A DNA stretch of 64,000 nucleotides from Allohoeflea poritis (GCF_027889715.1 NZ_JAPJZH010000008.1:124001-188000); one strand, 5' to 3'; counted from the stretch's first letter, positions 26,178-37,322 are shown. Numbers and translations are program-made. The notes: generated by a model not told the origin, from the sequence alone.

Positions 26178-27674
26178 CTAGTCCCGTCGGCTCAAGGTGC
26201 GTCGAACGGCATCCTTCCAGCCTGCAAGATCGGCGCTGCGCGAGGCATCGTCAATTTGAGGCTCAAAGCGACGATCGCGGGCCCAGCCGGCGGCAAAGGC
26301 GTCCATGTCGGGCCATACCCCTGCGCGCTGTCCGGCAAGCCATGCCGCCCCCAGCGCCGTCGTTTCAAGAATCTCCGGACGATCGACCGGCACGCCCAGT
26401 ATGTCGGCGAGGCGCTGCATCGTCCAGTCGGAGGCCACCATGCCGCCATCCACACGCAGGACGGTTTGCGCATTGCCGCCCTGCCAGTCGCCGCGCTTGG
26501 CGGTCAGCAGATCATGCGTCTGATAACAGACCGAATCCAGCGTCGCCTTGGCGATTTCCGCAGGCCCCGTACTGCGCGTCAGGCCGAACATGGCGCCGCG
26601 CGCATCCGCATCCCAGTACGGTGCACCGAGCCCGACAAAGGCCGGTACCAGATAAACCGCCTGCTCCGGGTCGGCTTTCTCGGCAAGCTGTCCGCTTTCC
26701 TCTGCCGCATTGATCAGCCCAAGACCGTCTCGCAGCCATTGGACGCCGGCCCCGGCAACGAAAATCGAACCCTCGACCGCATAGGTCGTGGCACCATCCA
26801 GACGATAGGCGATTGTCGAAAGGAGGCGGTTTTGCGAGCGCACCAGTTCGCCACCCGTGTTGAGCAGCGAGAAGCAGCCGGTTCCGTAAGTCACCTTCAT
26901 CATGCCCGGCTCGAAACAGGCATTTCCGATGGTCGCTGCCTGCTGGTCGCCTGCAACGCCCAGGATCGGCGTTCCGCCAAGCACATGGTCTTGCCTGACC
27001 GTTCCAAAATCATCGGCGCTGTCGCGCACCTCGGGAAGCATCTCCGACGGAACCTGCAGATAGCCGAGAAGCTCTTCGTCCCATTGGTTCTGCTCGATAT
27101 TGTACATAAGCGTGCGCGACGCATTGGTCGCGTCGGTGACGTGATGCGCACCGCCGGTCAATCGCCATATCAGGAAACTGTCGACGGTTCCGAAACACAG
27201 TTCGCCCCGTTCGGCGCGCGCCCTGCCCTGCGGAACATTGTCGAGCAGCCAGCGCAGCTTCGTTCCCGAAAAATAAGGATCGAGCAGCAGGCCCGTTTTT
27301 CGGGTGAACAAAGGCTCCAGACCGTCATCCTTCATCTGGCCGCATAGCGAAGCGGTTCGCCGGTCCTGCCAGACAATGGCATTGAATACCGCCTCTCCGG
27401 TCTCGCGGTCCCAAACCACCACGGTTTCGCGCTGATTGGTGATGCCGACGGCCGCGATGTCCGCACCGGTCAGCCCGGCCTTTTCCAGCGCCTCGGAGAT
27501 CGACCGGTTGACGGTTTCCCAGATTTCCTCAGGGTCATGTTCAACCCAGCCCGAACGCGGAAAATGCTGGGTGAATTCCTGCTGGCCGACACCCGCCACC
27601 GTCCGGTCTTCGCGGAAGATTATGGCTCTGCTGGACGTGGTTCCCTGATCAATCGCCAGGACGTGATTTGCCAT
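26178..27674 (-). CDS. glpK: Glycerol kinase
   Basis: A 498-residue FGGY kinase that phosphorylates glycerol to sn-glycerol 3-phosphate with ATP in the cytosol. Seen are the N-terminal [10 protein letters not shown] phosphate loop, the glycerol-site segment [14 protein letters not shown] near 80-95, and the [11 protein letters not shown] region and LGAAWLAG near the C-terminus. Length is standard. GGAGG precedes the ATG. It lies 64 bases after glpD in a glpR-glpD-glpK unit. No glycerol facilitator or ABC importer gene is in the window. Confidence 0.96.
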   Translation of the reverse strand: MANHVLAIDQGTTSSRAIIFREDRTVAGVGQQEFTQHFPRSGWVEHDPEEIWETVNRSISEALEKAGLTGADIAAVGITNQRETVVVWDRETGEAVFNAIVWQDRRTASLCGQMKDDGLEPLFTRKTGLLLDPYFSGTKLRWLLDNVPQGRARAERGELCFGTVDSFLIWRLTGGAHHVTDATNASRTLMYNIEQNQWDEELLGYLQVPSEMLPEVRDSADDFGTVRQDHVLGGTPILGVAGDQQAATIGNACFEPGMMKVTYGTGCFSLLNTGGELVRSQNRLLSTIAYRLDGATTYAVEGSIFVAGAGVQWLRDGLGLINAAEESGQLAEKADPEQAVYLVPAFVGLGAPYWDADARGAMFGLTRSTGPAEIAKATLDSVCYQTHDLLTAKRGDWQGGNAQTVLRVDGGMVASDWTMQRLADILGVPVDRPEILETTALGAAWLAGQRAGVWPDMDAFAAGWARDRRFEPQIDDASRSADLAGWKDAVRRTLSRRD

Positions 27675-27738
27675 ATTCTGTCCTCCCCCGCTTTTTCGGC
27701 AATGCGTCTGCGGGCAACCGGCCGGGCCTGCCCGCCGC

Positions 27739-29262
27739 TCAGCCTGCCTTCAATTTTTCCGTTTTGGAAGTGCGCAGATAGGCCGAAAGTTCGGAAATCT
27801 GCTCCTCGGACATATGCAGACCACGCTTGGTGCGCCGCCACAAAATATCCTCCGCGGTCACGGCCCATTCGTTTTCGACGAGATAATCGACTTCCGCCGC
27901 ATAAAGATCGCTTCCGAAACAGGTTCCAAGGTCCTCGTAGCGGCCGGCACTGCCGAGAATTGCCTCGGCACGGGTTCCGTAGAGCCGCATGAGGCGGTGG
28001 GCATGCGTGTCGGTCAGGAACCTGAACCGCTCCTTGAGACCGGAGAGCAGACGCTGAAAATCATTTGCCGCGAAATCGCCGCCCGGAAGGCTCGAATTGG
28101 CCGTCCAGCCCGCCTTGCGTTTTCCAAGGCGCCGCTCGACCTTTTCAATGACGGCCTCGGCCAGGCGCCGGTAGGTAGTGATTTTTCCACCGAATATGTT
28201 GATCAGCAAACCTTCGTCTGCGCCGCCTTCCTCGACGAGGACGTAATCGCGTGTCGCCTCTTGCGCAGCCGACGCACCGTCATCATAGAGCGGCCGGACA
28301 CCGCTGTAGGTCCAGACCACGTCATCACGGGTCACCGGCTCGGCAAAATATTCGGACGCTGCACTGCAGAGATACGAAATCTCATCATCGCTGATCTCGG
28401 CCGCATCCAGATCTTCATTAAAGTCCCGGTCTGTGGTTCCGATCAGCGTGAAATCGCCCTCATAGGGAATCGCGAAGATGATGCGCTCGTCCCGGTTCTG
28501 GAAGAAGAATGCTCTCGCGTCCTCGAATTTGCGCTTGATCACGATGTGACTGCCCTGCACCAGTCGGACATTGCGCGCATCGTTTTCACCGGCAGCCGAG
28601 CGCAAGACACTGTCGACCCACGGGCCTGCCGCATTGATCAGCAATCGCGCCCGCACCGTCTCGGCCTGCCCCGTCAGACCGTCTTCCAGCGAAATCGACC
28701 AGGCATCCGCATCCCGCCGTGTTTCGACGACTTTCGTTCGGGTGCGGATTTCGGCGCCGCGATCGGCTGCATCGCGCGCGTTGAGCGCGACCAGCCGCGC
28801 ATCGTTTACCCAGCAGTCGGAGTATTCGAACGCCTTGGAAAATCCCGGCTTCAAGGGCGTGCCGGCCGCGTCCGCTTTCAGATCGAGAACCCGGGTCGGC
28901 GGCAGCAATTTGCGTCCGCCCAGATGATCATAAAGGAACAGGCCGAGGCGCAGAAACCAGGCCGGGCGAAGTCCCTTCTGGTGCGGCAATATGAATCGCA
29001 TCGGCCATATGATGTGCGGCGCCATGCGCCAAAGCACTTCTCTCTCCATCAGGGCTTCACGCACCAGCCGGAACTCATAGTGTTCCAGATAACGCAAGCC
29101 GCCATGAATGAGCTTCGTAGAGCTGGACGACGTGCCACTGGCGAGATCGTCCTTCTCGGCCAGCATGACGGAGAATCCGCGACCAACAGCGTCGCGGGCG
29201 ATGCCGCAACCATTGATGCCGCCGCCGATGACAAACAAATCATATGGGTCGGAATTGTTCAT
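27739..29262 (-). CDS. glpD: Aerobic glycerol-3-phosphate dehydrogenase
   Basis: A 507-residue FAD-dependent, membrane-associated enzyme oxidising glycerol 3-phosphate to dihydroxyacetone phosphate and passing electrons to quinone. The FAD site [15 protein letters not shown] is at residue 11. The substrate segment with [15 protein letters not shown] and the C-terminal DAO_C domain are intact. The ATG has a poor ribosome site. Four repeated YGAAA half-sites lie 35-70 bases upstream and suggest control by the adjacent GlpR. Confidence 0.96.
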   Translation of the reverse strand: MNNSDPYDLFVIGGGINGCGIARDAVGRGFSVMLAEKDDLASGTSSSSTKLIHGGLRYLEHYEFRLVREALMEREVLWRMAPHIIWPMRFILPHQKGLRPAWFLRLGLFLYDHLGGRKLLPPTRVLDLKADAAGTPLKPGFSKAFEYSDCWVNDARLVALNARDAADRGAEIRTRTKVVETRRDADAWSISLEDGLTGQAETVRARLLINAAGPWVDSVLRSAAGENDARNVRLVQGSHIVIKRKFEDARAFFFQNRDERIIFAIPYEGDFTLIGTTDRDFNEDLDAAEISDDEISYLCSAASEYFAEPVTRDDVVWTYSGVRPLYDDGASAAQEATRDYVLVEEGGADEGLLINIFGGKITTYRRLAEAVIEKVERRLGKRKAGWTANSSLPGGDFAANDFQRLLSGLKERFRFLTDTHAHRLMRLYGTRAEAILGSAGRYEDLGTCFGSDLYAAEVDYLVENEWAVTAEDILWRRTKRGLHMSEEQISELSAYLRTSKTEKLKAG

Positions 29263-29296
29263 TTTTCAGAATATTTGCTGAATGTTCAGACAAAAT

Positions 29297-29332
29297 CGAA
29301 ACTATATGAAAAAATTCGAAAGTCAAATGAAA
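29297..29332 (-). promoter_or_regulatory. Tandem YGAAA half-sites, candidate GlpR operator
   Basis: Four direct half-sites CGAAA, TGAAA, CGAAA and TGAAA start at 29297, 29307, 29317 and 29328, that is 10, 10 and 11 bp apart on one face of the helix, directly upstream of glpD. DeoR-family regulators commonly bind such phased direct repeats. The block is AT-rich in GC-rich surroundings. Assignment to GlpR is inference. Confidence 0.55.
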
Positions 29333-29348
29333 GAACGCTGTCTGCGCG

Positions 29349-30119
29349 TCATTCTGCCGGACCTGTTTCCAGGAGATCGGTATCGTATTCCTTGCACAGA
29401 CGCCGGACATTCTCTGACGGGCAGGAGTTCGTGACAAGACTGTCCACTTGCGACAGGTGCGCGATGCGCACCGGTGCATTGCGCCCGAACTTTGTCGCAT
29501 CAACCACCAGGATAACATGGCGCGCATTGGCGATGATCGCCTGCGCGACCTTCACCTCGCGAAAGTCGTAATCGAGCAAAGCACCATCGGAATCGACGGC
29601 CGAAGCGCCGATTACGGCAAAATCCACCTTGAACTGGCGGATGAATTCGACAGCCGCCTCACCGACGACGCCACCATCGGAACCCCGCACGACACCGCCT
29701 GCAATGATGACCTCGGCCCCCGGGCATATGCGCATCCGGTCGGCAACATTGATGTTGTTTGTGATCACCATCAGTTGCTTGTGCTCAACGAGCGACCGGC
29801 TGACCGCCTCCGTCGTGGTACCGATATTGATGAAGAGCGATGACTTGTCGGGAATAAGCGCCGCGGCGGTTCGGCCGATGGCCTCCTTCTCGGCCGAAGC
29901 CAGACGACGCCGGGCCTCGTATTGCATGTTTTCACTGCCGCCGGCGAAGACCGCCCCGCCATGGGTTCTCTGCAACAGGCGCAGTGCGCACAGGTCATTC
30001 AGATCCTTGCGGATTGTCTGCGGTGTTACCCGAAAATAGGTCGACAGATCGTCAACGCGCACGGAGCCCTGCGCCTTGGCGATTTCGATGATCTCGTCCT
30101 GACGGCCGGTGAGAATCAT
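29349..30119 (-). CDS. glpR: DeoR-family regulator of glycerol metabolism
   Basis: 256 residues: an N-terminal DeoR helix-turn-helix (VDDLSTYFRVTPQTIRKDL, about residues 17-35) and a C-terminal phosphosugar-binding domain with the NIGTTTEAVSRSL loop. GlpR proteins repress glycerol genes and are released by glycerol 3-phosphate. The frame is open upstream. I place the start at the ATG at 30119 because family members begin with a MxLTGRQ motif; an ATG six codons earlier (30137) is an alternative. It heads the glpRDK set and diverges from the thiosulfate-type transporter gene. Confidence 0.9.
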   Translation of the reverse strand: MILTGRQDEIIEIAKAQGSVRVDDLSTYFRVTPQTIRKDLNDLCALRLLQRTHGGAVFAGGSENMQYEARRRLASAEKEAIGRTAAALIPDKSSLFINIGTTTEAVSRSLVEHKQLMVITNNINVADRMRICPGAEVIIAGGVVRGSDGGVVGEAAVEFIRQFKVDFAVIGASAVDSDGALLDYDFREVKVAQAIIANARHVILVVDATKFGRNAPVRIAHLSQVDSLVTNSCPSENVRRLCKEYDTDLLETGPAE

Positions 30120-30286
30120 GGGCAGTGTACCTGACATTTCGCATGCGATCTGCGCACGCCTCCGACCGTTCAGGTATATCGGTCGTGTGTCACCTATGTC
30201 ACAAATGTGTAATTGCTTGATTTGGGTGTCTTGCATCGGCGGGATACAGAACAGGCATCGAGGCACACAAGCAACCGCCAAAACCC

Positions 30287-31468
30287 ATGAATGAGAACGA
30301 AACGACCAGACCCGCGGTCTTTCAAACCGGCAGCCTTCTGACAGGTGCTGTGGCGTGCCTTGCCCTGTTGCTGTTTGCCCACCAGGCCGGGACGGCCAGG
30401 CTGCTTCTTGCCGCGGCCATCGGATTGCTGGCTGGCGTTGCGCTCTATCACGCTTCATTCGGCTTCACCTCCGCCTGGCGCAGCTTCGTGTTCGAAGGCC
30501 GCGGCGCCGGCCTGCGCGCGCAGATCCTCCTGATCCTCCTGACGTGCGCGATCGCATTTCCGCTGATCGGATCCCAGGGTCTGTTCGGGCGACCGATTTC
30601 CGGCGCGGTTGCGCCCTTCGGCTACGCGGCCGCGTTGGGTGCATTTCTTTTCGGTATCGGTATGCAGTTCGGCGGCGGATGTGCCTCCGGCACGTTGTTC
30701 ACCGCGGGTGGCGGCAATACCCGAATGCTGGCGACGCTCACCGGCTTCATTGCCGGCTCCGTGATCGCAACGGCCCATCTGCCCTTCTGGTGGTCTCTTC
30801 CGGCCCTGCCGGCATTCTCGCTGGTCGACAGGTTCGGCGCCCTGTTGGCCTTTGCGATAACAGCATTTGTGCTTGGGTCCATCTACTATTTCACCCGACA
30901 TCGCGAAATCGCCAGGTTCGGCGAACTCGAGGCCGGTCCACGCAATGTCAGCCTCATTCGCGGCCCCTGGCCGAAATCCTGGGGCTGCATCGCTCTGGCG
31001 GCCGTGGGCATCGCCACGCTCTTCGTCCTGTCGCGCCCGTGGGGCATCACGTCCGCATTTACGCTTTGGGGCGGCAAGATTGCCCAGGCCGGTGGCCTGC
31101 CGTTGCAGGAATGGCCGTACTGGTCGGCGCGCACGGCGTGGCTGAACCAGTCGGTGTTCGCAGACAGCACATCGGTCATGAATTTCGGCATCATCATCGG
31201 TGCCTTTGTCGCCGCCTGCCTTGCCGGCAGATTTGTGCCGAACTGGAATATCGGAAGGCGTGATCTGATTGTTGCGATATGTGGCGGCCTGCTGATGGGT
31301 TATGGCGCCCGCCTCGCCTATGGCTGCAATATCGGCGCCTATCTCGGCGGCGTTATCTCCGGAAGCCTGCATGGCTGGGGCTGGCTGGTCTTCGGTTTTA
31401 TGGGCAGCAGTCTGGGGGCCTATTTGATGATGCGCTTGAAACCATCACATGCCGCCAGGAACGCCTGA
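30287..31468 (+). CDS. YeeE/YedE (TsuA-type) sulfur transport membrane protein
   Basis: A 393-residue polytopic inner-membrane protein with ten or more helices. The family's conserved cysteines are present in GGGCASGTLF (near residue 129) and YGCNIGAYLGG (near 347). These line the thiosulfate path in bacterial TsuA by persulfide-like contacts. The likely role is thiosulfate or another reduced-sulfur uptake. No TusA-like partner is adjacent. It lies just upstream of a polysaccharide locus that needs PAPS, which may or may not be meaningful. Duplicated halves are typical of the family. Confidence 0.88.
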   Translation: MNENETTRPAVFQTGSLLTGAVACLALLLFAHQAGTARLLLAAAIGLLAGVALYHASFGFTSAWRSFVFEGRGAGLRAQILLILLTCAIAFPLIGSQGLFGRPISGAVAPFGYAAALGAFLFGIGMQFGGGCASGTLFTAGGGNTRMLATLTGFIAGSVIATAHLPFWWSLPALPAFSLVDRFGALLAFAITAFVLGSIYYFTRHREIARFGELEAGPRNVSLIRGPWPKSWGCIALAAVGIATLFVLSRPWGITSAFTLWGGKIAQAGGLPLQEWPYWSARTAWLNQSVFADSTSVMNFGIIIGAFVAACLAGRFVPNWNIGRRDLIVAICGGLLMGYGARLAYGCNIGAYLGGVISGSLHGWGWLVFGFMGSSLGAYLMMRLKPSHAARNA

Positions 31469-31794
31469 TACGCTGTCCAAGCTATATAGACACTTCGAAG
31501 TCGATATGCTTCAGGCCGGCATGGCACGGCAACGACCCGATCCGGGAAGACACGATGTGTCGGCCGAACAACGACACGCACCCGGGTGTAACAATATGCG
31601 AATTGACTTTCCGCGCGATACGCGCTCAACCTAATTATGTAGACATATCTTATTTGCAACCGACGATGACAGGCGGTTATATCGTAAACATATGACTAAT
31701 TGGCCTTAGGTTGTGTCAATTAGCATTAGCCAAAGGCACAAAGGCATGCGATTGTAGTCGCACTGATTTGCGAGGGCGGTCGCAGGGGCGGGAC
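31469..31794. other. Intergenic region upstream of the polysaccharide locus
   Basis: 326 bp without a convincing gene. The second half (about 31620-31740) is AT-rich and holds the inverted repeat at 31696-31723, the likely promoter/operator region for the downstream dehydratase gene. The frame of that gene is open to 31711, but the upstream part looks non-coding. Confidence 0.6.
31696..31723. promoter_or_regulatory. Inverted repeat CTAATTG-N14-CAATTAG
   Basis: Two perfect 7-bp arms 14 bp apart, about 70 bp upstream of the start of the NDP-sugar dehydratase gene, in an AT-rich patch. It could be an operator for the polysaccharide locus. The binding protein is unknown. Confidence 0.4.
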
Positions 31795-33804
31795 ATGCAA
31801 TTTGACAAAAGGCGGCCGGGGGGTCTGCTAGCCGGAGTCGCATCGAGTGTGATGCGTTCAATTCATCAGATGTTCCTCGAAATGGGGCGACATCAAAAGC
31901 GCGCCATTTTCATGGCCGTTGACGGCATTGCTATTGTGATCTGCATGATCGCAGCGATGGCGTTCCGTTTTGGTGAGCTGGATTTTCCCGACCGCGGCAA
32001 CCTGACATGGCTCCTTGTCGCCCTTCCGATCATAGGGATAGTCGCCTACCAGATTCTGGGCCTCTATGATGTCCTGATCCGCGCCATGGAAAGCCGGATG
32101 ATCGCCATCGTCGCAGGCGGCGCGATCACATTGATGCTTTTCGTCGCGGCAGCATCCCATATGGACAGCGGTGTCGATATTCCGAGGGCCGTGCCGCCGA
32201 TCTTCGGGATCCTGGTTTTTCTGGCAGTGGGGCTGAGCCGCATACTGGCCCGTGCCTATTTCCAGCATGTGACCAGCGGTCTGAACATTCGCGAAAACGT
32301 CCTTATCTACGGTGCCGGAGCAACGGGCACGCAATTGGCCGCGGCAATTCAAAGCGGCAACCAGCAGCGTGTCGTCGGATTTCTCGACGACGATCCGTTG
32401 CTGAAAGGAACGATGATCCGCGGATGCAGGGTCTACGCACCGGACAAGATCGGGAAGCTGCAGCAGCGCTTCAATATCACGCGCGTGCTTTTTGCCATGA
32501 CCAATGCCACGCCGACACAGAAGCGCAATGTCGTTGCCCGGCTGGCGCCATACAAGCTGGAACTTCACACCATCCCGCCCTTGAGCGACATACTTCGCGG
32601 AAAAGCGGATGTTCAGCAAGTCAAGGAGATACGTATTGACGATCTGCTTGGCCGTTCCGCAGTCAGTCCGATTTCAAGTCTCTTCGACGAGGCGATCCAG
32701 GGCAAGAACATCCTGGTGACCGGAGCGGGCGGATCCATCGGTTCTGAATTGTGCCGGCAGATTTTAAAGGCCAGGCCGAGCAAGCTGATCCTGCTCGAGA
32801 TCAGTGAAATCTCGCTCTACAACATCGAGAAGCGACTGCAGAAGCATCTTCCGGACAGCGACGCAATCGAGGTCGTTTACGCGCTTGGCGACGTTCGGGA
32901 CCGCCAGCGTGTACGCACGCTGCTTCTGCGCCATGGTGTGAATATTGTCTACCACGCTGCGGCCTACAAACATGTACCCATCGTCGAGGCCAATCCGTCC
33001 CAGGGTGTGATGAACAATATCTTCGGCACGCTCAGTGTCGCACAGGAGGCCGTGGGCTGCGGCGTCGAACGATTCATCCTCATATCCACGGACAAGGCGG
33101 TGCGGCCCTCCAACATGATGGGTGCGTCCAAGCGTCTCGCCGAGCGCGTTGTGCAGAACATCCAGGCAACCACCGACGAAACGGTTTTCGCCATTGTGCG
33201 CTTTGGCAATGTTCTGGGTTCATCCGGCTCCGTGATCAATCTGTTTGCAGAGCAGATTCGCAATGGCGGGCCCGTTACGGTCACCCATGAAGAGGTCACA
33301 CGCTATTTCATGACGCCGCAGGAAGCGGCGCAGCTCGTTGTCCAGGCGGGCTCGCTGGCCAAGGGCGGCGAAGTGTTCGTTCTGGATATGGGAGAGCCGG
33401 TCCGGATCAAGGACCTCGCCAGGCTGATGATCCAGTTGAGCGGCAAATCCGTCAGGGATGATGAAAACCCCGATGGCGACATCGGAATCGAAGTCATTGG
33501 GCTGCGACCCGGCGAGAAGCTGTTCGAAGAACTGCTCATTACCGACCGTGTCGTCGGAACCACGCATCCAAAAATTCTGCGCGCCGAAGAAAAAGGTGAT
33601 GCAGAGGGCCCGACCATGACCGATCTGATGCTTCGCCTTGAACACGACATCGAAAGCGAGGATCCGAACCGGCTCCGCTTGACCATGCAGGATGCCGTGG
33701 AAGGCTATACACCTGATGTTGATGAGGCCGAGCGCCGCAGGCGTCAGACGGCCAAGGTGCTTAGTCTTGAAGAGCGAAGAGCTTTCCGGCAAAAAGGGCA
33801 CTGA
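31795..33804 (+). CDS. FlaA1/CapD/WbpM-type membrane NDP-sugar 4,6-dehydratase
   Basis: A 669-residue protein. About four N-terminal transmembrane helices (residues 35-150) are followed by a first Rossmann domain (near 165) and a catalytic SDR domain with TGAGGSIGSE near 307. The active site has STDKAV (near 431) and MxxxK in place of YxxxK, as in the WbpM/FlaA1 group. These enzymes turn UDP-GlcNAc into the 4-keto-6-deoxy sugar that starts many surface glycans. The start is the ATG at 31795, where the positively charged N-terminus begins. It likely feeds the initiating transferase at 52050-52589. Confidence 0.92.
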   Translation: MQFDKRRPGGLLAGVASSVMRSIHQMFLEMGRHQKRAIFMAVDGIAIVICMIAAMAFRFGELDFPDRGNLTWLLVALPIIGIVAYQILGLYDVLIRAMESRMIAIVAGGAITLMLFVAAASHMDSGVDIPRAVPPIFGILVFLAVGLSRILARAYFQHVTSGLNIRENVLIYGAGATGTQLAAAIQSGNQQRVVGFLDDDPLLKGTMIRGCRVYAPDKIGKLQQRFNITRVLFAMTNATPTQKRNVVARLAPYKLELHTIPPLSDILRGKADVQQVKEIRIDDLLGRSAVSPISSLFDEAIQGKNILVTGAGGSIGSELCRQILKARPSKLILLEISEISLYNIEKRLQKHLPDSDAIEVVYALGDVRDRQRVRTLLLRHGVNIVYHAAAYKHVPIVEANPSQGVMNNIFGTLSVAQEAVGCGVERFILISTDKAVRPSNMMGASKRLAERVVQNIQATTDETVFAIVRFGNVLGSSGSVINLFAEQIRNGGPVTVTHEEVTRYFMTPQEAAQLVVQAGSLAKGGEVFVLDMGEPVRIKDLARLMIQLSGKSVRDDENPDGDIGIEVIGLRPGEKLFEELLITDRVVGTTHPKILRAEEKGDAEGPTMTDLMLRLEHDIESEDPNRLRLTMQDAVEGYTPDVDEAERRRRQTAKVLSLEERRAFRQKGH

Positions 33805-33880
33805 CATCAGACCTTCACCACTGCCGCGCCCGCAACTGAAATGCGGTTCGCGCTAGTTTGCCGTCCAGGCCGGGAATACA

Positions 33881-35296
33881 ATGATAATACCTGTGGTTGT
33901 CAGCGGTGGCGTCGGTTCACGCCTTTGGCCCGCGTCGCGCCAATCCCATCCGAAGCCGTTCCTGCCGGTTGAAAACGGCAAAAGCTTGCTGCTGAACACC
34001 TTTGTCCGCGCGGCGTCGCTGCCGGACGTTACCGACATTGTGACCATTACCGCGCGCGACTCATCCTTCAAGACCATTGCCGAATACGAGAAGCTTGATG
34101 CAGCGCATATCGCCAGCCACCTGATCCTGGAGCCGATGGGTCGCGACACGGCGGCCGCGGCCGCGGCGGCCACGGTTTATGTCGAAATGAATTTCGGCCG
34201 CGACGCCGTGATCCTGTTCCTTGCCGCCGACCACCTGATCCGCGACACCGCCGCTTTCAGCAAGGCGGTCACAGCAGCCAAAACTCTGGCCGAACGCGAT
34301 CGGGTCGTAACATTCGGCATCGAGCCGAACCGCCCCGAAACCGGTTATGGCTACCTCGAAGTCGATAAAGACAACGTTATCCGGTTCGTTGAAAAGCCGG
34401 ACAGCAAGACGGCGGCTGCTTATCTGGACGCGGGAAGCTTCTTGTGGAACTCCGGCATGTTCTGTTTCAGGGCTGGCGCCATGCTGGATGCCATGGACAG
34501 GCACTGCCCGGATGTGCTGCGGGCGGCTCGCAAAGCGATCGAAAAGGGCATACGACAGGACATCGGGTCACGAACGGCTGAAACAACCCTCGATGCGGCT
34601 GCATTTGCGGACGCGCCCAAAATATCCATCGACTATGCTGTGATGGAAAAGATCGCGAACCTGTCGGTTGTCAGGGCCGATATCGGCTGGAGCGACGTTG
34701 GCACATGGTCGTCTCTTTCCGAATGCTACACACCCGACGATAAGGGCAACACAGCCATCGGAGACACGGCACTTGTCGACGCAAGCAACTGTTTCGTCAG
34801 TTCACAAGGCCGGCTCGTCAGCCTTGTCGGCGTGAACGATCTCGCCGTCATAGACACGCGCGACGCCACGCTTGTGGTCGACAAGGCGCGGTCGCAGGAC
34901 GTCAAGGTTCTGTTCGAGAAACTGAGGGACGCGGGGCACGAAGCCCATGCAAGCTTCCCGACCGGCCACCGTCCCTGGGGCTCCTATACCATTTTGGACG
35001 AGGGCGCCGGATACAAGGTCAAGCGTATCGAGGTAAAACCCGGCGGTTGCCTGAGCCTGCAATCCCACAAGCATCGCTCCGAGCACTGGACAGTGGTCCA
35101 GGGCGTTGCCCATGTGGTCAACGGGGACGAGCAACTGGTGCTCAATCCGAATGAATCGACCTATATCGAGTGCGGAAACATCCACCGCATGGAGAATCGC
35201 GGAACCGAGCCGATGACACTGATCGAAGTCCAGACCGGTTCCTATCTGGGTGAAGACGACATCGTGCGCTACGAGGACATCTACGGGCGCTCGTAA
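33881..35296 (+). CDS. manC: Mannose-1-phosphate guanylyltransferase/mannose-6-phosphate isomerase
   Basis: A 471-residue bifunctional type II enzyme. The N-terminal nucleotidyltransferase has [19 protein letters not shown] at residues 8-26 and FVEKP near 168. The C-terminal cupin isomerase has RPWGSY and the metal-site segment [12 protein letters not shown]. It makes GDP-mannose from fructose 6-phosphate through mannose 6- and 1-phosphate (with a phosphomannomutase not encoded here), the precursor for Gmd and Fcl. Its last 16 bases overlap the convergent fcl gene, leaving no room for a terminator between them. Confidence 0.95.
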   Translation: MIIPVVVSGGVGSRLWPASRQSHPKPFLPVENGKSLLLNTFVRAASLPDVTDIVTITARDSSFKTIAEYEKLDAAHIASHLILEPMGRDTAAAAAAATVYVEMNFGRDAVILFLAADHLIRDTAAFSKAVTAAKTLAERDRVVTFGIEPNRPETGYGYLEVDKDNVIRFVEKPDSKTAAAYLDAGSFLWNSGMFCFRAGAMLDAMDRHCPDVLRAARKAIEKGIRQDIGSRTAETTLDAAAFADAPKISIDYAVMEKIANLSVVRADIGWSDVGTWSSLSECYTPDDKGNTAIGDTALVDASNCFVSSQGRLVSLVGVNDLAVIDTRDATLVVDKARSQDVKVLFEKLRDAGHEAHASFPTGHRPWGSYTILDEGAGYKVKRIEVKPGGCLSLQSHKHRSEHWTVVQGVAHVVNGDEQLVLNPNESTYIECGNIHRMENRGTEPMTLIEVQTGSYLGEDDIVRYEDIYGRS

Positions 35297-36231
35297 GCCT
35301 GTTTTTCGAAACGGTCGAGGAAATCGGCATAGGCGAGCGCAATACCGTGCCTGAGGCCTGTTCGCGCCGTCCAACCGCGCTCCTTCATGCGGCTGACATC
35401 GAGCAGCTTGCGCGGTGTTCCGTCTGGTTTGGATGTGTCGAAAACAATTTCGCCGTCAAAACCCACGACATCCATGACCGTTTCCGCCAACTCCCGAATT
35501 GTAATGTCCCGGCCCGTTCCGACATTGAAAAGTCCTTCGCGGATGCCGGACTGCATCACATGAACGCATGCGTCAGCCATATCGTCGACATAGAGGAACT
35601 CTCGCATCGGCATGCCCGAACCCCAAACGACCAGTTGCCGCTCGCCGCGTTTCTTGGCCTCATGCGCCTTGCGAATAAGCGCAGGCAATACATGGCTGCT
35701 GGCGAGATCGTAATTGTCGTTCGGGCCGTACAGGTTGGTCGGCATCACACTGACATAGCCTGTGCCGAACTGCGCATTGTAACTCTCGCACATCTTGATC
35801 CCGGCGATCTTGGCGATTGCGTAGGGTTCGTTCGTCTTCTCCAACGGGCCGGTCAGCAGATAGTCTTCCCTGATCGGTTGCGGGCATTCGCGCGGGTAGA
35901 TGCAGCTCGATCCGAGGAACAGGAGGCGGTCGATGCCGGCCCGGTGGGCACCATGTATGACGTTGGCCTCGATAATGAGATTTTGGTAGATGAAGTCTCC
36001 GCGCGCCGTGTTGTTTGCGTGGATGCCGCCGACCCTTGCCGCCGCGAGGAACACATAATCCGGCCGTTCCGATTCCAGAAACGTGAAGACGGAAGCCTGA
36101 TCCGCAAGATCGAGTTCGGAGCGATCGCGAACAAGCAGATTGCCGTAACCCGCCTTTTCCAGCCGCCGCACGATCGCCGAACCGACCATTCCGCGGTGCC
36201 CGGCAACGAAAATCTTCGCGTTTGTGTCCAT
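35281..36231 (-). CDS. fcl: GDP-L-fucose synthase
   Basis: A 316-residue SDR-type epimerase/reductase turning GDP-4-keto-6-deoxy-mannose into GDP-L-fucose with NADPH. The cofactor motif GHRGMVGSA is at residue 11, the catalytic Ser in FLGSSCIYP near 108, and the YAIAK Tyr-x-x-x-Lys near 137. The family's [12 protein letters not shown] segment is intact. It starts five bases after the gmd stop, so gmd and fcl form a two-gene unit. Alternative names are wcaG and nolK. Confidence 0.95.
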   Translation of the reverse strand: MDTNAKIFVAGHRGMVGSAIVRRLEKAGYGNLLVRDRSELDLADQASVFTFLESERPDYVFLAAARVGGIHANNTARGDFIYQNLIIEANVIHGAHRAGIDRLLFLGSSCIYPRECPQPIREDYLLTGPLEKTNEPYAIAKIAGIKMCESYNAQFGTGYVSVMPTNLYGPNDNYDLASSHVLPALIRKAHEAKKRGERQLVVWGSGMPMREFLYVDDMADACVHVMQSGIREGLFNVGTGRDITIRELAETVMDVVGFDGEIVFDTSKPDGTPRKLLDVSRMKERGWTARTGLRHGIALAYADFLDRFEKQAYERP

Positions 36232-36236
36232 GCGAC

Positions 36237-37322
36237 CTACTCGTGATAATTATAGGCGGAATAGCCGTGGCTTTTCACCAGCTCATCGCGGGCCGCCGAC
36301 TGCAGGTCCTCGCGCATCATTTCCGCGACAAGGTCATCAAAACTGGTCTCAGGCTTCCAGCCGAGCTTTTCTCTCGCTTTTGAAGAATCGCCGAGCAGCG
36401 TCTCGACTTCCGCGGGCCTGAAATAGCGCGGATCGACGGCAACAATGCATTTTCCGGATCCGTCGTAACCCTTTTCTTCGATACCCTCGCCTTCCCAGCG
36501 GATCTCGATGCCGGCTTCCCTGGCCGCGGCATCGACAAAATCACGAACGCTGTATTGAACGCCCGTGGCTATCACAAAGTCCTCGGGAGCTTCCTGCTGC
36601 AGCATCAGCCACATCATGGTCACGTAGTCCCTGGCATGGCCCCAGTCGCGTTTCGCATCCAGATTGCCGAGGTAAAGGCAGTCCTGCAGTCCGAGTTTGA
36701 TGCGCGACAGCGCCCGGGTGATCTTGCGGGTCACGAATGTTTCGCCGCGCAACGGGCTTTCATGATTGAACAGGATGCCGTTGCAGGCATACACGCCATA
36801 AGCCTCCCGGTAATTGACGGTTATCCAGTAGGCATAGAGCTTGGCGACCGCGTAGGGAGAACGCGGATAAAAAGGCGTCGTCTCGGTCTGCGGCACCTGC
36901 TGAACCAGGCCATAAAGCTCCGACGTGGATGCCTGGTAAAAGCGCGTCTTGTTCTCCAGCCCCAAAATGCGTATCGCCTCGAGAATGCGCAGGGCGCCCA
37001 GCGCATCCGAATTCGCCGTGTATTCGGGCTCCTCGAAGGAAACGGCCACGTGCGACTGCGCGGCAAGATTGTAGATCTCGTCGGGCTGCACCTGCTGGAT
37101 TGTGCGCACCAGGCTGGAGGAATCCGTAAGGTCCCCATAGTGCAGGATCATTCTCGGATTCTCGACATGCGGATCCTGGTACAGATGGTCGATCCTGTCG
37201 GTATTGAACAATGACGACCGGCGCTTGATGCCGTGGACGGTGTATCCCTTGCCCAGGAGAAACTCCGCCAGATAGGCGCCGTCCTGTCCGGTGATGCCTG
37301 TAATCAACGCAACTTTGCTCAA
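36237..37322 (-). CDS. gmd: GDP-mannose 4,6-dehydratase
   Basis: A 361-residue SDR enzyme that converts GDP-mannose to GDP-4-keto-6-deoxy-mannose. The N-terminal [16 protein letters not shown] Rossmann motif, the catalytic STSELYG, YAVAK (Tyr-x-x-x-Lys) and the [14 protein letters not shown] segment are present. The frame is open upstream, but family members begin right before this Rossmann strand. The best start is the TTG at 37322 with GGGAA seven bases upstream. It is divergent from cysD; the 228-bp gap between must hold both promoters. Confidence 0.95.
   Translation of the reverse strand: MSKVALITGITGQDGAYLAEFLLGKGYTVHGIKRRSSLFNTDRIDHLYQDPHVENPRMILHYGDLTDSSSLVRTIQQVQPDEIYNLAAQSHVAVSFEEPEYTANSDALGALRILEAIRILGLENKTRFYQASTSELYGLVQQVPQTETTPFYPRSPYAVAKLYAYWITVNYREAYGVYACNGILFNHESPLRGETFVTRKITRALSRIKLGLQDCLYLGNLDAKRDWGHARDYVTMMWLMLQQEAPEDFVIATGVQYSVRDFVDAAAREAGIEIRWEGEGIEEKGYDGSGKCIVAVDPRYFRPAEVETLLGDSSKAREKLGWKPETSFDDLVAEMMREDLQSAARDELVKSHGYSAYNYHE

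Noticed and set aside
27814-29571. A 585-codon plus-strand ORF opposite glpD
   Set aside because: Antisense shadow of glpD: arginine-rich low-information product, no ribosome site or homology.
30189-30202. Direct repeat GTCAC-N4-GTCAC between glpR and the YeeE/YedE gene
   Set aside because: Only two short arms with no further symmetry; likely chance.
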